From: Gracilaria domingensis | Taxonomy: Eukaryota; Rhodophyta; Florideophyceae; Gracilariales; Gracilariaceae | DNA: 64,000 bases | Assembly: GCA_022539475.1 (NCBI GenBank) | Contig: VCMS01000363.1 | Coordinates: 1 to 64,000 of the forward strand | Direction of reading: 5' to 3' | Part shown: one piece after another, positions 54,107 through 64,000 of the stretch | Position numbering within the stretch: the stretch's first letter is position 1 | Layout of the letters: each line of letters begins with the position of its first letter | Notes under the pieces: generated by a model | Told to the model about the DNA's origin: nothing | The model's input: the letters and a program-made list of their open reading frames with translations, nothing else | Database searches by the model: none | Translations under genes and position numbers: made by a program

Positions 54107-55489
54107 GTGTTTGACGTAGAGGAAGAGGAGACCACTACGGAGGAGGCGTCCACACAATACGCCTCCCAGGGTCACCCAGTCCACTTGGTGCATGCGCAAC
54201 CGACAACTCGATCGCACGGTAATACCTCTTGGTCCAGCTCGCTATCCAGCGAGCCACCCTCAAGACAAACCTCAGCTCCACCATCACAGGTATCCGTACC
54301 GGTCAGCCCGGTCCTAGCGGTACCATTCAAGCAATATGGTGAACAAGGACCATCCCCGCAGCAACGGAGTGCAGTACCTACTGGAGGCCGTCCCCCATCG
54401 CGCGTGAGGACCCACAACCGGCAATCTCCTCTGTTGGTTCTGTTTGTCGCCCACCACTTGGCAACAGCGTGCCCAAGTGTGGCTCCGCAGAACAGGAACG
54501 CTCTCCTGACTGCTCGCCAGCAGAACCACCAGGATATATTTGGGCCCCGGCACGGAGCGCAGGCACGGGACACGCAAATGCGCGACCCAATGCAGCCACA
54601 CCTCATCAGGTACACCTCGTCACGGAGCAGGACCAAACGGATCCCGCCCCGCAGGCGGAAAACGCCGAACAGTTGGGATAGAGGCCTTCCCCAACTGTCC
54701 GAAGACGGAAGGCCTTCCAGAACCAAGTGGTGCAAGTATGGACAATTACCCATTGGTTACAGGGAGGAGAGCCTCATGGACGGCACCGAACCGATATGCT
54801 TTCTCAAGCATAGTAACTATAAGGTAAACGTCACCCTCGGGTTTACTTCTAACCACTTGGTACCATGCGTCACTGTCCTGGACACCGGGGCAGGACCTAA
54901 TCTGGTGAATGCCAAACTATTAACTAACAGACAACTTAATAAGCTTCAGCCATGTACATTAACTAACCCACTGGTTGACGCCAACAACAGACCACTAACC
55001 GTCATGGGAGCGCTTACCATAATGGTATTGATTGACACCATGAGGGTCCGAGTTCGCTTCATAGTCGTTAACCAACTGGCAACAGACTGTATCCTCGGCA
55101 CAACTTTTATAGACCAGTATGTCAGGGCAATTTTTCCACGTTCTAAGACAGTTCTGTTCCATAATGGCCCCCGGATCGCCATTATTGGTAACCACAAGGG
55201 TGCCTCTACGAAAGAGAACCGCACTCAACACCAACCGGTCCCGGAAAACACACTCTCCAACAAGGTGCGATTGGCAAAGGCGGTAACAATACCGCCTATG
55301 AACCACTTGGTAGTGAAGGTCACATGCCAACAACCTGGCCTGTTATCCATTCAGAACCATTCACGGTTGGCCGAACGACACATGACCTTAATGGCGAATG
55401 GTATAGTCGACAACATACCGACAAAACCGTTTCAGGTCTACCTCAGTAACTTCAGCAACCGCCCGGTCAAGTTGCCAAACACACCGTAA
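54107..55489 (+). CDS. Gypsy-D gag tail and protease part
   Basis: About 240 residues of Pro/Ser/Gln-rich sequence precede a retropepsin-like domain with VTVLDTGAGPNLVN (near 54870) and DCILGTTFI (near 55090), the two usual signature regions. The frame is open for 460 codons. ACCANNTGGT sites at 54722, 54852 and 55302 are read in the coding sequence, for example as NHLV. Confidence 0.75.
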   Translation: MFDVEEEETTTEEASTQYASQGHPVHLVHAQPTTRSHGNTSWSSSLSSEPPSRQTSAPPSQVSVPVSPVLAVPFKQYGEQGPSPQQRSAVPTGGRPPSRVRTHNRQSPLLVLFVAHHLATACPSVAPQNRNALLTARQQNHQDIFGPRHGAQARDTQMRDPMQPHLIRYTSSRSRTKRIPPRRRKTPNSWDRGLPQLSEDGRPSRTKWCKYGQLPIGYREESLMDGTEPICFLKHSNYKVNVTLGFTSNHLVPCVTVLDTGAGPNLVNAKLLTNRQLNKLQPCTLTNPLVDANNRPLTVMGALTIMVLIDTMRVRVRFIVVNQLATDCILGTTFIDQYVRAIFPRSKTVLFHNGPRIAIIGNHKGASTKENRTQHQPVPENTLSNKVRLAKAVTIPPMNHLVVKVTCQQPGLLSIQNHSRLAERHMTLMANGIVDNIPTKPFQVYLSNFSNRPVKLPNTP

Positions 55490-55799
55490 TTGGTCTTGCC
55501 TTACCGGCTCCCCGTACGATCTTTACGATTATACCACAATGGTCCCACGAGGTCGTGGATGCTAAGGAAGGGGGGGGCAGTGTCAATTCGGTGAATTCGT
55601 CGCGAACAGACCATATGGTGCAGCGACTAGCTGAGCGAGAAGACCAGAAACTGGAGCTCGACCCAGTGACCAATTGGAAGACGGAGGTGAATATAGGACT
55701 TGAAGGGGAAGAGCTCAGAGCTCGGATCCTTGGACTCCTGGAGCCATTCAGTACCATGTGGTCGGGTAAGCTGGGAGCCATTAAGGCCACCCAGCACAG

Positions 55800-57100
55800 G
55801 ATTGACCTCAAACCGGACTCCCGTCCCATCCACCAACAGCCATACCGCGCGGGACATAAGGCCCGTGAGGTAGAGCTGGAGGAGGTAGAGCGGATGCTCC
55901 GCGAGGGGGTTATAGAACCGGCAAACTCGGAATGGGCTAGCCCTGTAGTGCTAGTCCAAAAACGAGGAGAGACCCGTATGAGGTTCTGTATTGACTACAG
56001 AAAACTTAATGCCGTAACGGTAAGGGACTCGTACCCCATCCCGAGGATGGATGAATGCATCGACTCCCTAGGAGATGCGAACATCTTTACCACACTGGAC
56101 GCGAACTGCGGTATTGGCAGATCGAAATACCAGAGGGTGACCGTGATAAGACTGCGTTTACATGCCACGCAGGCCTGTATCGCTTCTTACGCATGCCGTT
56201 TGGTTTAAGAAACGCCCCCGCTACCTTCCAAAGGGCGTTAGACATCATACTGTCTAAAGTGAAGTGGACAACCGCATTGGTATACATAGATGACGTAGTC
56301 ATCTACTCGAGGTCCATAGAGGAGCACTTCTCGCACGTCCAAGTGGTACTGCAGTTGCTACAAGAGGCAGGCGTGACCCTCAAACTACGAAAGTGTATGT
56401 TCTTCAACCAAGAGGTAGAGTACCTAGGGCATACAATAAGCCCCGGGAAACTCGAAGTGACCAAACGGAATATCCGAGCGGTACAGGAAGCGAAGCTCCC
56501 TACGTCGCAGACGGACATACGATCCTTTATAGGTCTATGCAACGTCTACCGGCGGTTCATCAAGGGTTTTGCAAAGATAGCCGCACCCCTGAACCGGAGG
56601 TTGCAGAAGGGCAGCCCACACACTTTCACCACCTGGAAGAGGACGAGGTAGAGGCGTTCTATACATTGAAAGCAGCGCTTCTCTCCCCACCGGTACTGGC
56701 ATTGCCCAAAACGGGACTCCCGTATACACTGGACACGGATGCGTCGGACGCCCAAATAGGTTGCTGCCTAATGCAGGAACAGGAGGACGGCAAGCTCGCA
56801 CCAATTGGGTATTGGAGTAGAGCTCTTAACCAAGCGGAGCAGAACTACACCGTAACGGAGAAGGAATGCCTAGCGGTTGTTTGGAGCATGCTCATGCTAC
56901 GTCCTTACCTATATGGTGTGCGCTTCACGCTCCGAACGGATCACGACTCCTTGAGGTGGATATTAGGCTTGGCGGACGCATCGGGTCGTCTGGCCCGATG
57001 GCGTCTGAGACTCTCGGAGTTTGAGTACGATGTGCAGTACCGCCCCGGGGTCAAGCACCGAGTGGCGGATGCATTGTCCCGGTTGAATACCGAAGGATTG
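55800..57100 (+). pseudogene. Gypsy-D reverse transcriptase and RNase H region
   Basis: RT blocks: FCIDYRKLNAVTV, YPIPRMDECIDSLG, FGLRNAPATFQRA and LVYIDDVVIYSRS (near 56285). RNase H blocks: TLDTDASDAQIG (near 56730), LAPIGYWSRALNQAE and TDHDSLRWIL. The RNase H end reads KHRVADALSRL near 57060. At least two breaks. Confidence 0.88.
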
Positions 57101-57379
57101 GACACTGACCCAGTGGACGACGACATCCCATGCTTTACTATAGAACCAGCTAACCACGAGGTCAATGAAGTTCTGAAGGGATACTGGCATGATGACAGTA
57201 CGTACCAAGTGGTAGTGGAGACCCTCCTCCTGTGGAGGAAGGGGAACACGCTCCAATCACCCGTGAGGAATTCTTACGCGAACAATCGACCGATAGGTTG
57301 TGCAAAACGCTCGCTGACGTACTTGGAAGGAAGGATTCTCATTTCGACGTCGACCACAATGGGTACCTCATCAGACGCT

Positions 57380-58275
57380 CACCTTTAGACGGAGCTCTCC
57401 AGAAGGTCGTACCTGAGTCATTAAGACAAAGGGTGTTATATCTGTCACACAATCCACGGCTTTCGGGGCACCCTGGAGCCACGCGGTTGTACTATACCCT
57501 TCGGAGGCAATTCTACTGGCCGCATATGGCTAACGATGTATATACCTATGTGGCGCAATGCAATTCGTGCATTAAGACCCGAGGTGGTGTGGCGAAGCAC
57601 AGGAAGTACCTAAAGCTATTCCCGGCGGCGGGGCCCCTGGAATTCGTAGCAATCGACATACTGGGGCCCCTGCCCAAGACCTCAGAGGGTTATCGCTTTG
57701 TAGTAGTCATAACCGACAGGTTCACAAAGCTCACCAGAGCCATACCTCTGAAGAACCAAACGGCAACGACACTAGCGACAGCCTTCCTGGAGAATTGGGT
57801 CTACCCGTACGGTGCTCCCATGTACCTACTGACCGATAACGGTTCGAACCTAGCTTCTAAGTTCTTCGAGGCGGTTTGTACAATGCTAGGGGTCAAGCAC
57901 TACTTTACTACGGCCTATCATCCGCAAACAAACGGCCAAGTGGAACGCTTCAATAAGACCCTAGTGGCACGCCTACGGCACTATGTCGAAGAGCACCAAA
58001 CCACATGGTCGGAGTATGTCCAACCATTGACATATGCGTACAACCTCCAGGTCCACAGGGTCACTCAAACAACCCCATTCGACCTGGTACTTTCGCGAAC
58101 ACCACATGGTATTATCGTCCAGCCCGGACCTGACCGCTCGGAAGCGGCCGGGACACTCACACCGGCGAAGGTCAAGAGAAACATACTCCAGAAGTTACGC
58201 GCCGCTTTGGCTGCTGCCAAAGTTAAGATGACAGCAGCCCAAGAACGTATAAAGCGGACTATGACCGAACGGTGA
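57380..58275 (+). CDS. Gypsy-D integrase part
   Basis: H-H-C-C region: LSHNPRLSGHPGATRLY to CNSCIK. Core: AIDILGPLP, LTDNGSNL and TNGQVERFNKT as D,D,E. The frame is open through the core. Two palindromes 100 bases apart (58000, 58101) are read in different phases, as TTW and as PHG, so the DNA motif and not the peptide is constant. Confidence 0.9.
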
Positions 58276-58779
58276 GCAAAGTGACCAAAGTGGTAGCAGG
58301 AGACATGGTCTTCCTTGACGTGCCACCAAAAGGTAAGCGACCAACCCCAGCGGAGATGGAAGAGGACATCCGCCTTGAGGAGGATATCAATTCTAAACTA
58401 CTACCCAAGTCCACGGGACCATACAAGGTGATTCGCTCCGACGAGCATACCGCTACGGTCATAATGGAAGGTTTGGAGAACACGGTCTCCATCGACAGGA
58501 TTGTCAAGGCCGCACAACCGACGACAGCGAATGCACAACCAATAGGTGAGCCAACGCAGCAGGAAGCGGAGAGGGAGCAAACGTCTCCCATACCCCTCCT
58601 ATGATGAGTCAGCCGAGCGGTCAACCTTCCACCAGAGCCGTAACGGCTGACCCCACGACCCAAGCGGCACAGGAGATCGAGCCTCGGCAAGACCAACGGG
58701 TCACACCACCCACGGGGAGCCACGCACCCCATGACCAAATGGAAGAGTCACACCCTCAAGTAGACACTCAGGAGTGCGC

Positions 58780-58975
58780 TATTGACACCATTGTAGGTCA
58801 CGAACACACCACAAAGGGTATGCGCTACCGGGTAAGATGGTATGGATGGTCGCCCGAGCACGACTCTATGGAACCACCTGGTCATATCCCTAACAACTTC
58901 ATCATCCGATACTGGCGCAAACAAGGGCGAACGCCCCCACCAACTGGTATTGCTTCGCGTGGTACGCGTCGCTAA
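58780..58975 (+). CDS. Gypsy-D chromodomain part
   Basis: RVRWYGWSPEHDSMEP and a following helix match chromodomains and the Gypsy-A copy. The stop at 58975 ends the sense coding part. Confidence 0.85.
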
Positions 58976-59125
58976 GGAAGGGGGGGGTTATCGAAGCCGT
59001 TGAACGCCACGCTACACAAAAAGCTAACTAACTAACCTAACAGGAAAACAAAAGAAGATCAGAGATCACAATGCAAGACACTTTATTAGTCGAGAAGAAT
59101 CCACGAGAGGGAACCACGAGGTGAC

Positions 59126-61852
59126 TTAGGAGGCCTTGGAGGACCCACGGCCACGTCCGCGTCCACGACTGGTTCCACGACCGCGACCACGTCCACGGGA
59201 GGTCCCGCGAGATGAAGCGGAACCTCCACGACCAGAGGACACCGACATAGGTCCGGCGGAGCTTCCGCCCCCGCCGCTAGCCGCGCTCGGTGGCGCACCA
59301 CCACTTGGTAAGGGAGCAAAAGTACCAGCAGGTCCCGCAGGGGTACCGCGGCTGACTACCGGCACGGTATTCGCAGGACCAGTGGGTGGATGGAAGGAAG
59401 GCGGTAAGCTAGACGGAGGGATGCCACCAGAGGTCGGAGGAGCAAGACCACTAGACGGCCCTGCACCGGGGGTCAGACCAGTAGGCGGCCTAGGAGCACC
59501 GGACGTCGGCGGAAGCGGAGCCGAACGGAAACCAGTTGAGAAACCACTTGGTGCTCCTGTCCCAGTACTTGCTGGAGGAAGAGGAACGTTGTGAGGACCA
59601 AGCGGAGTATGGAAAGGTGCCGCAGGATCACCACCAGGAGGTCCACCAGGGAGTTGATACGTACCAAGGCCACCAAAGCCTACCATTGGGGTCGCAGGTT
59701 GCTGTGACGCAGGAGCGTACGGGTTGAAACTTTCCACAGGGGGTCGATGTAACGGCGCGTGGCCTTCCACAAGGTTGCTCAACTGACCAACATAGGCTGT
59801 CACCTCACGGTAGAGATTGCGCTGGAAGTAGTCGCGGAACTGTCGCAGCTCAGAAGTGCGCCGCTCGTGGTGAGCAACCACGGGGAGCAAGTTGGTAAGA
59901 GTATCCACAGCGGTGAGGATGTCATTTGGACCAGGACGGTTGAAGTGCACCATCGAGGCGTGGTTGAGACGAGCCAGAGCGCTCCGTATCGCGCTACTAT
60001 CACCACCAGGGGGCACCGGATTCACCGGAAGCGACTGGAAACCAACCCGAAGAGGCCCCTGGGCAGCCCGTCCGGGAGGGTGAGCAGCCGCCTGAGGGTT
60101 AGCCAGACCACTTGGAACAGGCGCAGCCACGCTGGTCGGAGGAGTAGCCTGTACAGGTGCCGACGGAGGCAATGCGGGAGACTCATAGTTCTCGGCAGCC
60201 ACCATCACGGTATCGTCATTACCAAATGGGTCTTCGCCAGCCATGTGCTGCTGTTGGAGAGGCACGATGCTATGAACCTCCGGGTCGTAGACATCCCAAC
60301 CCTGTTCAGGCCCCCAATTGTGGTTACTTACCGCAGTGAGGTAGCCATCCAACTGCTGCGCAGTATATTTGGTGCCCTCCACGATGTTGGAGAGCCCCAT
60401 GGCACGAATGTCGCCGACCACATCGTTGGGAATATTGAAGATACGACCAACTGGTTGAGTTCCGCTGATCCCGACAGACTTGTCAGGGCAGCGCGTGTCC
60501 CAAGTCACACCTTCCACGGAAGCCTGAAGGGCGAGGATAGCCACCATGACGGCCCACTCGCTGCGCGCGACCGACCAAACGGCATATGCGTTGTTCCTCT
60601 CGAGGGAGATGCAACTACCAAAGTACGCAAGGACCGGCGGGGTCGGCACTTCCAGCCACTGACATACTTCATAGTGGTCCCACCAAGAGGGTCGATTGAC
60701 ATACCATGTCCGGCGGTTGTGGTCGCTCTGCGACCAATACTCAACGTTGTGGAACAGGAACATGGTCCGCGTACGGTTGTTACGGTGACGAACACGGCTC
60801 TCAGCCATCGCATCGGTCGCCCACCTCCCACGGTCAGTCCAATAATTGGTATCTAAAGGGCGCTCAAACGCGACGTACTCCAGATCGACCTCGATGTGCG
60901 TAGCAGGTTCGTCCAAGCGGTGAAGGATATCTACCAAACGGCGGAAGTAGTGGACCTCCCCATCGCAGCGGATGAAGGGGAGATCCGACGGTACGGCCAC
61001 GGGGATGTAGTATAGAAACTTCGTGTGTCGCTGCCGCGCATGGAAACACTGTTGTCGACCGAACCGGCTCTGCTTCTCGCCCTTGCGTGGTGGAGGAGGT
61101 GCCATAGGCACCGCCTTCAACCGGCGACAATCCCAACGGGCAATTGCGGTATACTGCGTGAGACCCATGTGGCGGAACCGCAAGGGACAGAGTGAGGAAC
61201 TGATGTGGAAAGGCCAGTTCCCCAGAGCGACCAATTCGGCGGAGATATCGGCAAAGCGTGCACCATAGTGGGCATGCGGCTGCCCGTGAGTCCTATTAAG
61301 GTCATGAGGATTCAGCTGTTGAGCCTCCACCGTACCGGCCACCGCAAGAGGGTTAACATTGCTCGGACCCGCGGCGGCTGCGTAGGGATCATACCCACCG
61401 CGACCGTAAGGGTCTTGACGAGAACGCGTACTCGACGGCGTGTTAGGCTTGAAGATGCCACCTCCGCGGCCGCGCGCTACCCCAGGGGTCTTGCCAGACA
61501 TCCTCGACCGGGAGGCAACAGTTTCGCGAACCGAACGGTTGACCTCCGCCGAGTGGGAGACTTCAGAAGCCGAATATCCCTTTATAGGGTCGAAGTGCGG
61601 CTCCTCCAATAACAAGTGGTTGGCCTCCACGGGAGCCTCGGCGCCCGATGGAAAGGACACAGGTGTACCGGTCTGGGACGGCAGACAGGGCTGCGAAGAG
61701 TCAACCACGTGGTAATTCGATTGAAACGGCGCCGTCTCACCCCCGGGGTCCACCACAACGGGAAGGGCGCGCGCGATGCCCTCCTCGGCACCGTCTTGAC
61801 GGCGTTCGAACGTCATCGACCACCCCGTTGGGGAAGCGGGTTGATCACCCAT
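59126..61852 (-). CDS. Gypsy-D antisense protein, 908 aa, RG-rich tail
   Basis: A fully open minus-strand frame inside the element, ending about 150 bases past the chromodomain stop. Residues 1-120 are polar; about 120-160 carry an RG/Gly patch (ARGRGGG, YGRGGYDPY); about 195-520 look folded, rich in Trp and His (NVEYWSQSDHNRRTWYVNRPS, RSEWAVMVAILALQ). About 560-870 is Pro/Gly/Ser-rich with a helical island (DILTAVDTLTNLLP). The tail has two RGRGRGRG runs, typical of RNA- or DNA-binding proteins. No known family is recognised. It is open while the sense genes are broken. At least five ACCANNTGGT sites lie within or just upstream of it. Confidence 0.7.
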   Translation of the reverse strand: MGDQPASPTGWSMTFERRQDGAEEGIARALPVVVDPGGETAPFQSNYHVVDSSQPCLPSQTGTPVSFPSGAEAPVEANHLLLEEPHFDPIKGYSASEVSHSAEVNRSVRETVASRSRMSGKTPGVARGRGGGIFKPNTPSSTRSRQDPYGRGGYDPYAAAAGPSNVNPLAVAGTVEAQQLNPHDLNRTHGQPHAHYGARFADISAELVALGNWPFHISSSLCPLRFRHMGLTQYTAIARWDCRRLKAVPMAPPPPRKGEKQSRFGRQQCFHARQRHTKFLYYIPVAVPSDLPFIRCDGEVHYFRRLVDILHRLDEPATHIEVDLEYVAFERPLDTNYWTDRGRWATDAMAESRVRHRNNRTRTMFLFHNVEYWSQSDHNRRTWYVNRPSWWDHYEVCQWLEVPTPPVLAYFGSCISLERNNAYAVWSVARSEWAVMVAILALQASVEGVTWDTRCPDKSVGISGTQPVGRIFNIPNDVVGDIRAMGLSNIVEGTKYTAQQLDGYLTAVSNHNWGPEQGWDVYDPEVHSIVPLQQQHMAGEDPFGNDDTVMVAAENYESPALPPSAPVQATPPTSVAAPVPSGLANPQAAAHPPGRAAQGPLRVGFQSLPVNPVPPGGDSSAIRSALARLNHASMVHFNRPGPNDILTAVDTLTNLLPVVAHHERRTSELRQFRDYFQRNLYREVTAYVGQLSNLVEGHAPLHRPPVESFNPYAPASQQPATPMVGFGGLGTYQLPGGPPGGDPAAPFHTPLGPHNVPLPPASTGTGAPSGFSTGFRSAPLPPTSGAPRPPTGLTPGAGPSSGLAPPTSGGIPPSSLPPSFHPPTGPANTVPVVSRGTPAGPAGTFAPLPSGGAPPSAASGGGGSSAGPMSVSSGRGGSASSRGTSRGRGRGRGTSRGRGRGRGSSKAS

Positions 61853-62844
61853 GAGGTATTAAAGGCGCGAGTTGGAGCGAGAGCGTGCCACGGAGGATAC
61901 CAACCGAGAGGGGGAACACCACCAATTGGATGACTAGATGAAACCTGAGGGTCACAGAGAACGGGCACGCCGCTCGAGCGAGCTGACACACCGTGAAAAT
62001 GACCAGGGTTGTGCGCCGGCTGGACGGGTTCCGTGAACCAGGGAGGGTACAACCACCCCAGAGGGAACCTAAGGGACGGAAGGAGACCGCGAGGAACCAG
62101 GTGGAGGGGCGCTGAACGCCACGCAGTCGGGTAAACCCCTCGGCTGGACCTGAAGCACGCCTGAACACCCCGATGAGGCAGACCACTAGGTAGAAGCGGC
62201 GTCAGCACCGGTACGGTCACGAAGTCTGAAGAGCCACGGGCAGGAGTCTCCTCGACGCGGCCGCCCAAGGCAACGACACCCCAGTGGCGCCCTCACTCAA
62301 GCGGAGAGACAGTACGTGTCGGAACCAACGAGGTTTCACCTCAGTACGGCACAAGACCAAGTGGCCAACAGAGGATAGGAGCGACACCACGAGGGGGCGG
62401 TGTGCCGATCGGTTGACAACTGCGAACCCCACCGAAGGGAGGCTCGAAACCAACTGGTAAGCCGGGACTAACCCGCCCAGGGGGAGGACGGACAGGGGAA
62501 GATGGAGTGACGGACTCCTCCGGGAGGGACCAAAGAGGCGAAGACAACCACGTGGTACCAGGCGCGCGACAAGATCAACCTGAATGGTCGCGGTTCGCGG
62601 TTTCGCGTTCCAATACCACGAGGGACGTAAGGTACGATCGCACCTACCACAGGGGGGTACGGCGGCGTGGGTAATGGCGCTGCAGTGCATGTGGCGAGCC
62701 GCGCCGTGCACCGCGCCATCTTCGCGTCATCGCGAGACGCGCCGTGCGCCAGGCGATGCGCGCCGACGACCGTTTGGTGAAAAGGCGGCAAACGCCGTAG
62801 GACCTTCGCAGCCACGGGGCGTGCCTGTCGGTAGGAGGGGGGTC
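61853..62844. promoter_or_regulatory. Region between antisense gene and 3' LTR
   Basis: About 1 kb with no supported gene. It would hold the antisense promoter. Perfect palindromes at 62449 and 62547, further near matches, and a purine tract (aggaggggggtc) just before the LTR. Confidence 0.45.
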
Positions 62845-63415
62845 TGTAGTATAGCTCGGCCAGATCAACGGGGGCTCTACAAGACCAAGTGGTGACGTCA
62901 CGCTCTCCCGGGCACGTGTGTCTACTGTACCACGTGGGACGCGCAAGCGCAGGATTGGACAGGACTAATTAGTCTATTCTCGATAATTTAGAATTAATAA
63001 TTACTAGGTAGTGTAGATATGTGGCCGGGGTGGTGCACCACAAATGCACCTCCCGGTGGCCCACGTGGCACTAGGCCCGTGAGAGCCGGAGGGGCGCTCG
63101 GGGTACTAAACCCCCGAGACGCCAACCTCCCACACCAAATGGTAAAGTCAAGCACCAACTAGGCTAATTTGACACCAGTTCGGTTCTACAGTCACCAATT
63201 GGTAAGTCTAGTAGTCCTCTAATAGTTTTGCTGACCTCGAGGGTTATACGTGCCTGCCGCACACCAGTGCAGGCGTATTTACCACTTGGTCACCGCGCAC
63301 TATAGGCAACGGCGGGTGCTGCCGACCTATTAGGTGTCACGCGTTTCACTCCTCCGCCGTGTCGAGCCCACGCAGGGCTCCCCACTAGCAGCTCGCACCG
63401 ATCGGTTATACCACA
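62845..63415 (+). repeat. Gypsy-D 3' LTR
   Basis: Runs TGTAGTATAGC to TATACCACA after the purine tract. Perfect ACCANNTGGT at 62884, 63134, 63194 and 63281. AT-rich core near 62975-63010. Confidence 0.85.
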
Positions 63416-64000
63416 GATAACTAGTCCATCACCAGGTAGTGACTCTCCGCGAGGAGGCTATCACGCACCAGGGGTTCCTGAGTCAGAGCCGACACTTGTT
63501 AAGTGCGTTTACTTGCCCAGTGCGGGTCGAGCTCACCCACCTAAGTAGATTGGCCGACCCCCACTCTCAGGGTGAAAATTAGTAAAATATCCTAACTATC
63601 TAGAATACTAGAGATAATACTAAGTTTCCCTACGAATGGGTGTAGTAGGCACTACACGTGTGTGAAGAATGCAGCAAAGGCTGTGTACACGACCGTGACC
63701 AATTCCTATTGTGACCATTCCCAAGTAATTGGCAAATCCACGTGCAACTCATAAAGAGCTGTACTTCACCTTCGTACCGGAGCGATTAGTATGAATCGCA
63801 TAACGGACAAAGTTCCGCGAAACGCGTTGCACTACGTATTCCCCTCTAAGGTGCAAACTCACCTCTGGAGCTGTCCTTAACCTCGCTCCGCGAGAGTATA
63901 AAATACCCACCGCGATGAGCGGGACGATACCGACTTCTCGTGTTCACACAGCTCCTGCGCACAATCCTCCCTCGCTTCCAGCGATACATCGAGTCTCCTC
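63416..64000 (+). other. LTR-like sequence with a TATA box, cut by window end
   Basis: AT-rich core near 63580-63620, hairpin GTGTAGT-AGGC-ACTACAC near 63641, and GTATAAAATA at about 63895 followed by a C-rich start region. It resembles the LTRs of the Gypsy-A/D lineage in layout but has no second copy in the window. Confidence 0.4.
63895..63904 (+). promoter_or_regulatory. TATA box in the right-edge LTR-like sequence
   Basis: GTATAAAATA; transcription would start near 63925-63935, heading out of the window. Confidence 0.5.

Larger units (their letters stand above)
52152..63290. repeat. Dispersed ACCANNTGGT palindromes (23 perfect)
   Basis: Start positions found by eye: 52152, 52963, 53105, 54722, 54852, 55302, 55610, 55753, 57204, 58000, 58101, 58873, 58939, 59300, 59543, 60446, 61704, 62449, 62547, 62884, 63134, 63194, 63281. 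The two central bases vary. Many more sites differ at one base. I saw no such density elsewhere in the window. Confidence 0.92.
51854..63415 (+). mobile_element. Gypsy-D: Ty3/gypsy chromovirus with antisense gene and dispersed palindromes
   Basis: Two direct LTRs (51854-52367, 62845-63415) bound gag, protease, RT, RNase H, integrase and chromodomain on the plus strand and a 908-codon gene on the minus strand. Flanking pentamers gagaa and gataa differ at one base. At least 23 perfect ACCANNTGGT palindromes, plus many near matches, run from LTR to LTR. Pol is closely related to Gypsy-A. The sense part is broken at about six to eight places; the antisense gene is open. The LTRs differ by many small changes, so it is old or the left end is of poor base quality. 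Confidence 0.88.

Noticed and set aside
55302-58110. ACCANNTGGT as a by-product of a repeated peptide
   Set aside because: The motif is read in different phases (NHLV, QVV, TTW, PHG) and on both strands, so it is not protein-driven.
59759-60856. Plus-strand frame of 365 codons
   Set aside because: It lies opposite the 908-codon antisense gene, has no recognisable content and is explained as its shadow.
52152-63290. CRISPR-like array from the recurring palindrome
   Set aside because: Sites are unevenly spaced by tens to over a thousand bases, only 10 bp long, and lie inside coding sequence of a retroelement in a eukaryote.
1-64000. tRNA genes
   Set aside because: No cloverleaf-like stretch with the A and B box patterns was noticed by reading; a tRNA scan was not possible here.

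Overview
This window is transposon-dense nuclear DNA from a eukaryote. It carries at least four Ty3/gypsy-type LTR elements, a copia remnant, a DIRS-like tyrosine-recombinase retroelement, a complete PIF/Harbinger DNA transposon with its own deletion derivative, a piggyBac-like remnant and a small hAT derivative. Only one stretch looks like an ordinary host gene, a short putative secreted protein at about 39.3-40.0 kb on the minus strand. The species cannot be read from the sequence. Mixed GC content, nearly intron-free frames, TATA boxes and this set of elements would fit a red alga or another protist, but that is a low-confidence guess.

Layout. 1-8.5 kb: broken chromovirus Gypsy-A ending in an LTR. 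8.5-11.7 kb: copia remnant with parts out of order. 12.03-16.30 kb: Harbinger element with two genes, TIRs and an 8-bp target duplication. 16.4-18.8 kb: LTR and leader of the Gypsy-C family. 18.90-19.45 kb: 551-bp deletion derivative of the Harbinger element. 19.8-25.7 kb: DIRS-like element with split direct repeats. 25.8-28.0 kb: piggyBac-like remnant. 28.7-29.8 kb: reversed Gypsy-A LTR with a gag start. 31.14-36.50 kb: Gypsy-B, which looks whole, with identical LTRs. 37.0-37.6 kb: hairpin repeat cluster. 38.53-39.15 kb: hAT derivative. 39.3-40.0 kb: host-like gene. 40.58-50.77 kb: Gypsy-C with LTRs of about 2 kb. 50.77-51.22 kb: assembly gap. 51.85-63.42 kb: Gypsy-D with a 908-residue antisense gene. 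63.4-64 kb: LTR-like sequence.

The most unusual signal is that these retroelements are peppered with short inverted repeats whose type is particular to the family. Gypsy-D holds at least 23 perfect copies of ACCANNTGGT in 11.6 kb, in LTRs, sense pol and antisense gene alike, in all reading phases; about 0.2 would be expected by chance. The related Gypsy-A instead carries many small hairpins with CC..GG arms whose inner bases co-vary. Gypsy-D also encodes a large RG-tailed protein on the opposite strand, and Gypsy-C LTRs carry a conserved antisense gene of about 135 codons. Together these suggest retroelements that carry extra, self-directed DNA- or RNA-binding functions. That reading is inference; the motifs and open frames are directly visible.
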